5,846 nt of DNA, from positions 1 through 5,846 of the forward strand of contig DASUFH010000062.1 of NCBI GenBank assembly GCA_036274645.1, in the 5' to 3' direction. Below, piece after piece: positions 5,815 to 5,846 of the stretch. A model generated the notes under the pieces. It was not told the origin of the DNA. It did no database searches and worked only from the letters and a program-made list of their open reading frames with translations. A program made the translations under genes and the position numbers. Position 1 is the stretch's first letter. Every line of letters starts with the position of its first letter. The stretch comes from DASUFH01 sp036274645. Lineage in GTDB: Bacteria; Acidobacteriota; Terriglobia; 20CM-2-55-15.

Positions 5815-5836
5815 ATTTCGGGGACAGACCCCAAAT
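5815..5836. repeat. REP-like imperfect palindrome upstream of the aminotransferase gene
   Basis: The arms ATTTCGGGG (5815-5823) and CCCCAAAT (5829-5836) pair over 8 bp with one bulged C, around the loop ACAGA. The core on the minus strand is GGGGTCTGTCCCC. From recollection this core is widespread in bacterial genomes as a dispersed intergenic repeat, sometimes near REP-associated (Y1-type) transposases. No transposase is present in the window. It lies 33-54 nt upstream of the aminotransferase start. Confidence 0.55.
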
Positions 5837-5846
5837 AATTCGCGCG

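Overview
The window is GC-rich chromosomal DNA with five protein-coding genes, one of them cut by the left edge. I see no rRNA, tRNA, CRISPR array, transposase, phage gene or defence gene. The mix of an arylsulfotransferase-like secreted propeller, a secreted NHL/PAL-like propeller, a CNT nucleoside carrier and a DegT sugar aminotransferase suits a free-living, secretion-rich Gram-negative such as an Acidobacteriota member. That placement rests on gene style and recollection, not on a marker gene.

Layout, left to right. (1) Positions 1-889, minus strand: the first 296 residues of an exported arylsulfotransferase-family protein, whose N-terminus carries six exact GAGAQR repeats just after the signal helix. 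(2) Positions 941-2116, plus strand: an alpha/beta hydrolase behind three predicted membrane helices, divergent from gene 1 across 51 nt. (3) A 9-bp stem-loop at 2131-2154 separates it from the convergent gene 3. (4) Positions 2159-3121, minus strand: a secreted NHL-repeat propeller resembling peptidyl-hydroxyglycine amidating lyase (PAL). (5) A 193-nt gap holds a REP-like palindrome and a short perfect palindrome. (6) Positions 3315-4559, minus strand: a complete concentrative nucleoside transporter with an altered base-recognition motif. (7) Three tandem 31-bp repeats at 4576-4668 fill the gap and run into the stop codon of the next gene. (8) Positions 4664-5782, minus strand: a complete DegT/DnrJ/EryC1/StrS PLP aminotransferase with a possible leaderless start. 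(9) The last 64 nt hold its promoter region and a second REP-like palindrome.

The genes do not form an obvious pathway. The three minus-strand genes (DegT, CNT, PAL-like) lie head to tail, but the 104- and 193-nt gaps contain repeats, so they may be separate transcription units. Every gap between genes is under 300 nt. I see no clear novel multi-gene system. The most unusual points are the repeats: one inside a coding sequence that reiterates a signal-peptidase-like site, and one in a leader whose units can pair with each other in RNA. The departures from family consensus in the transporter and the PAL-like protein come next.
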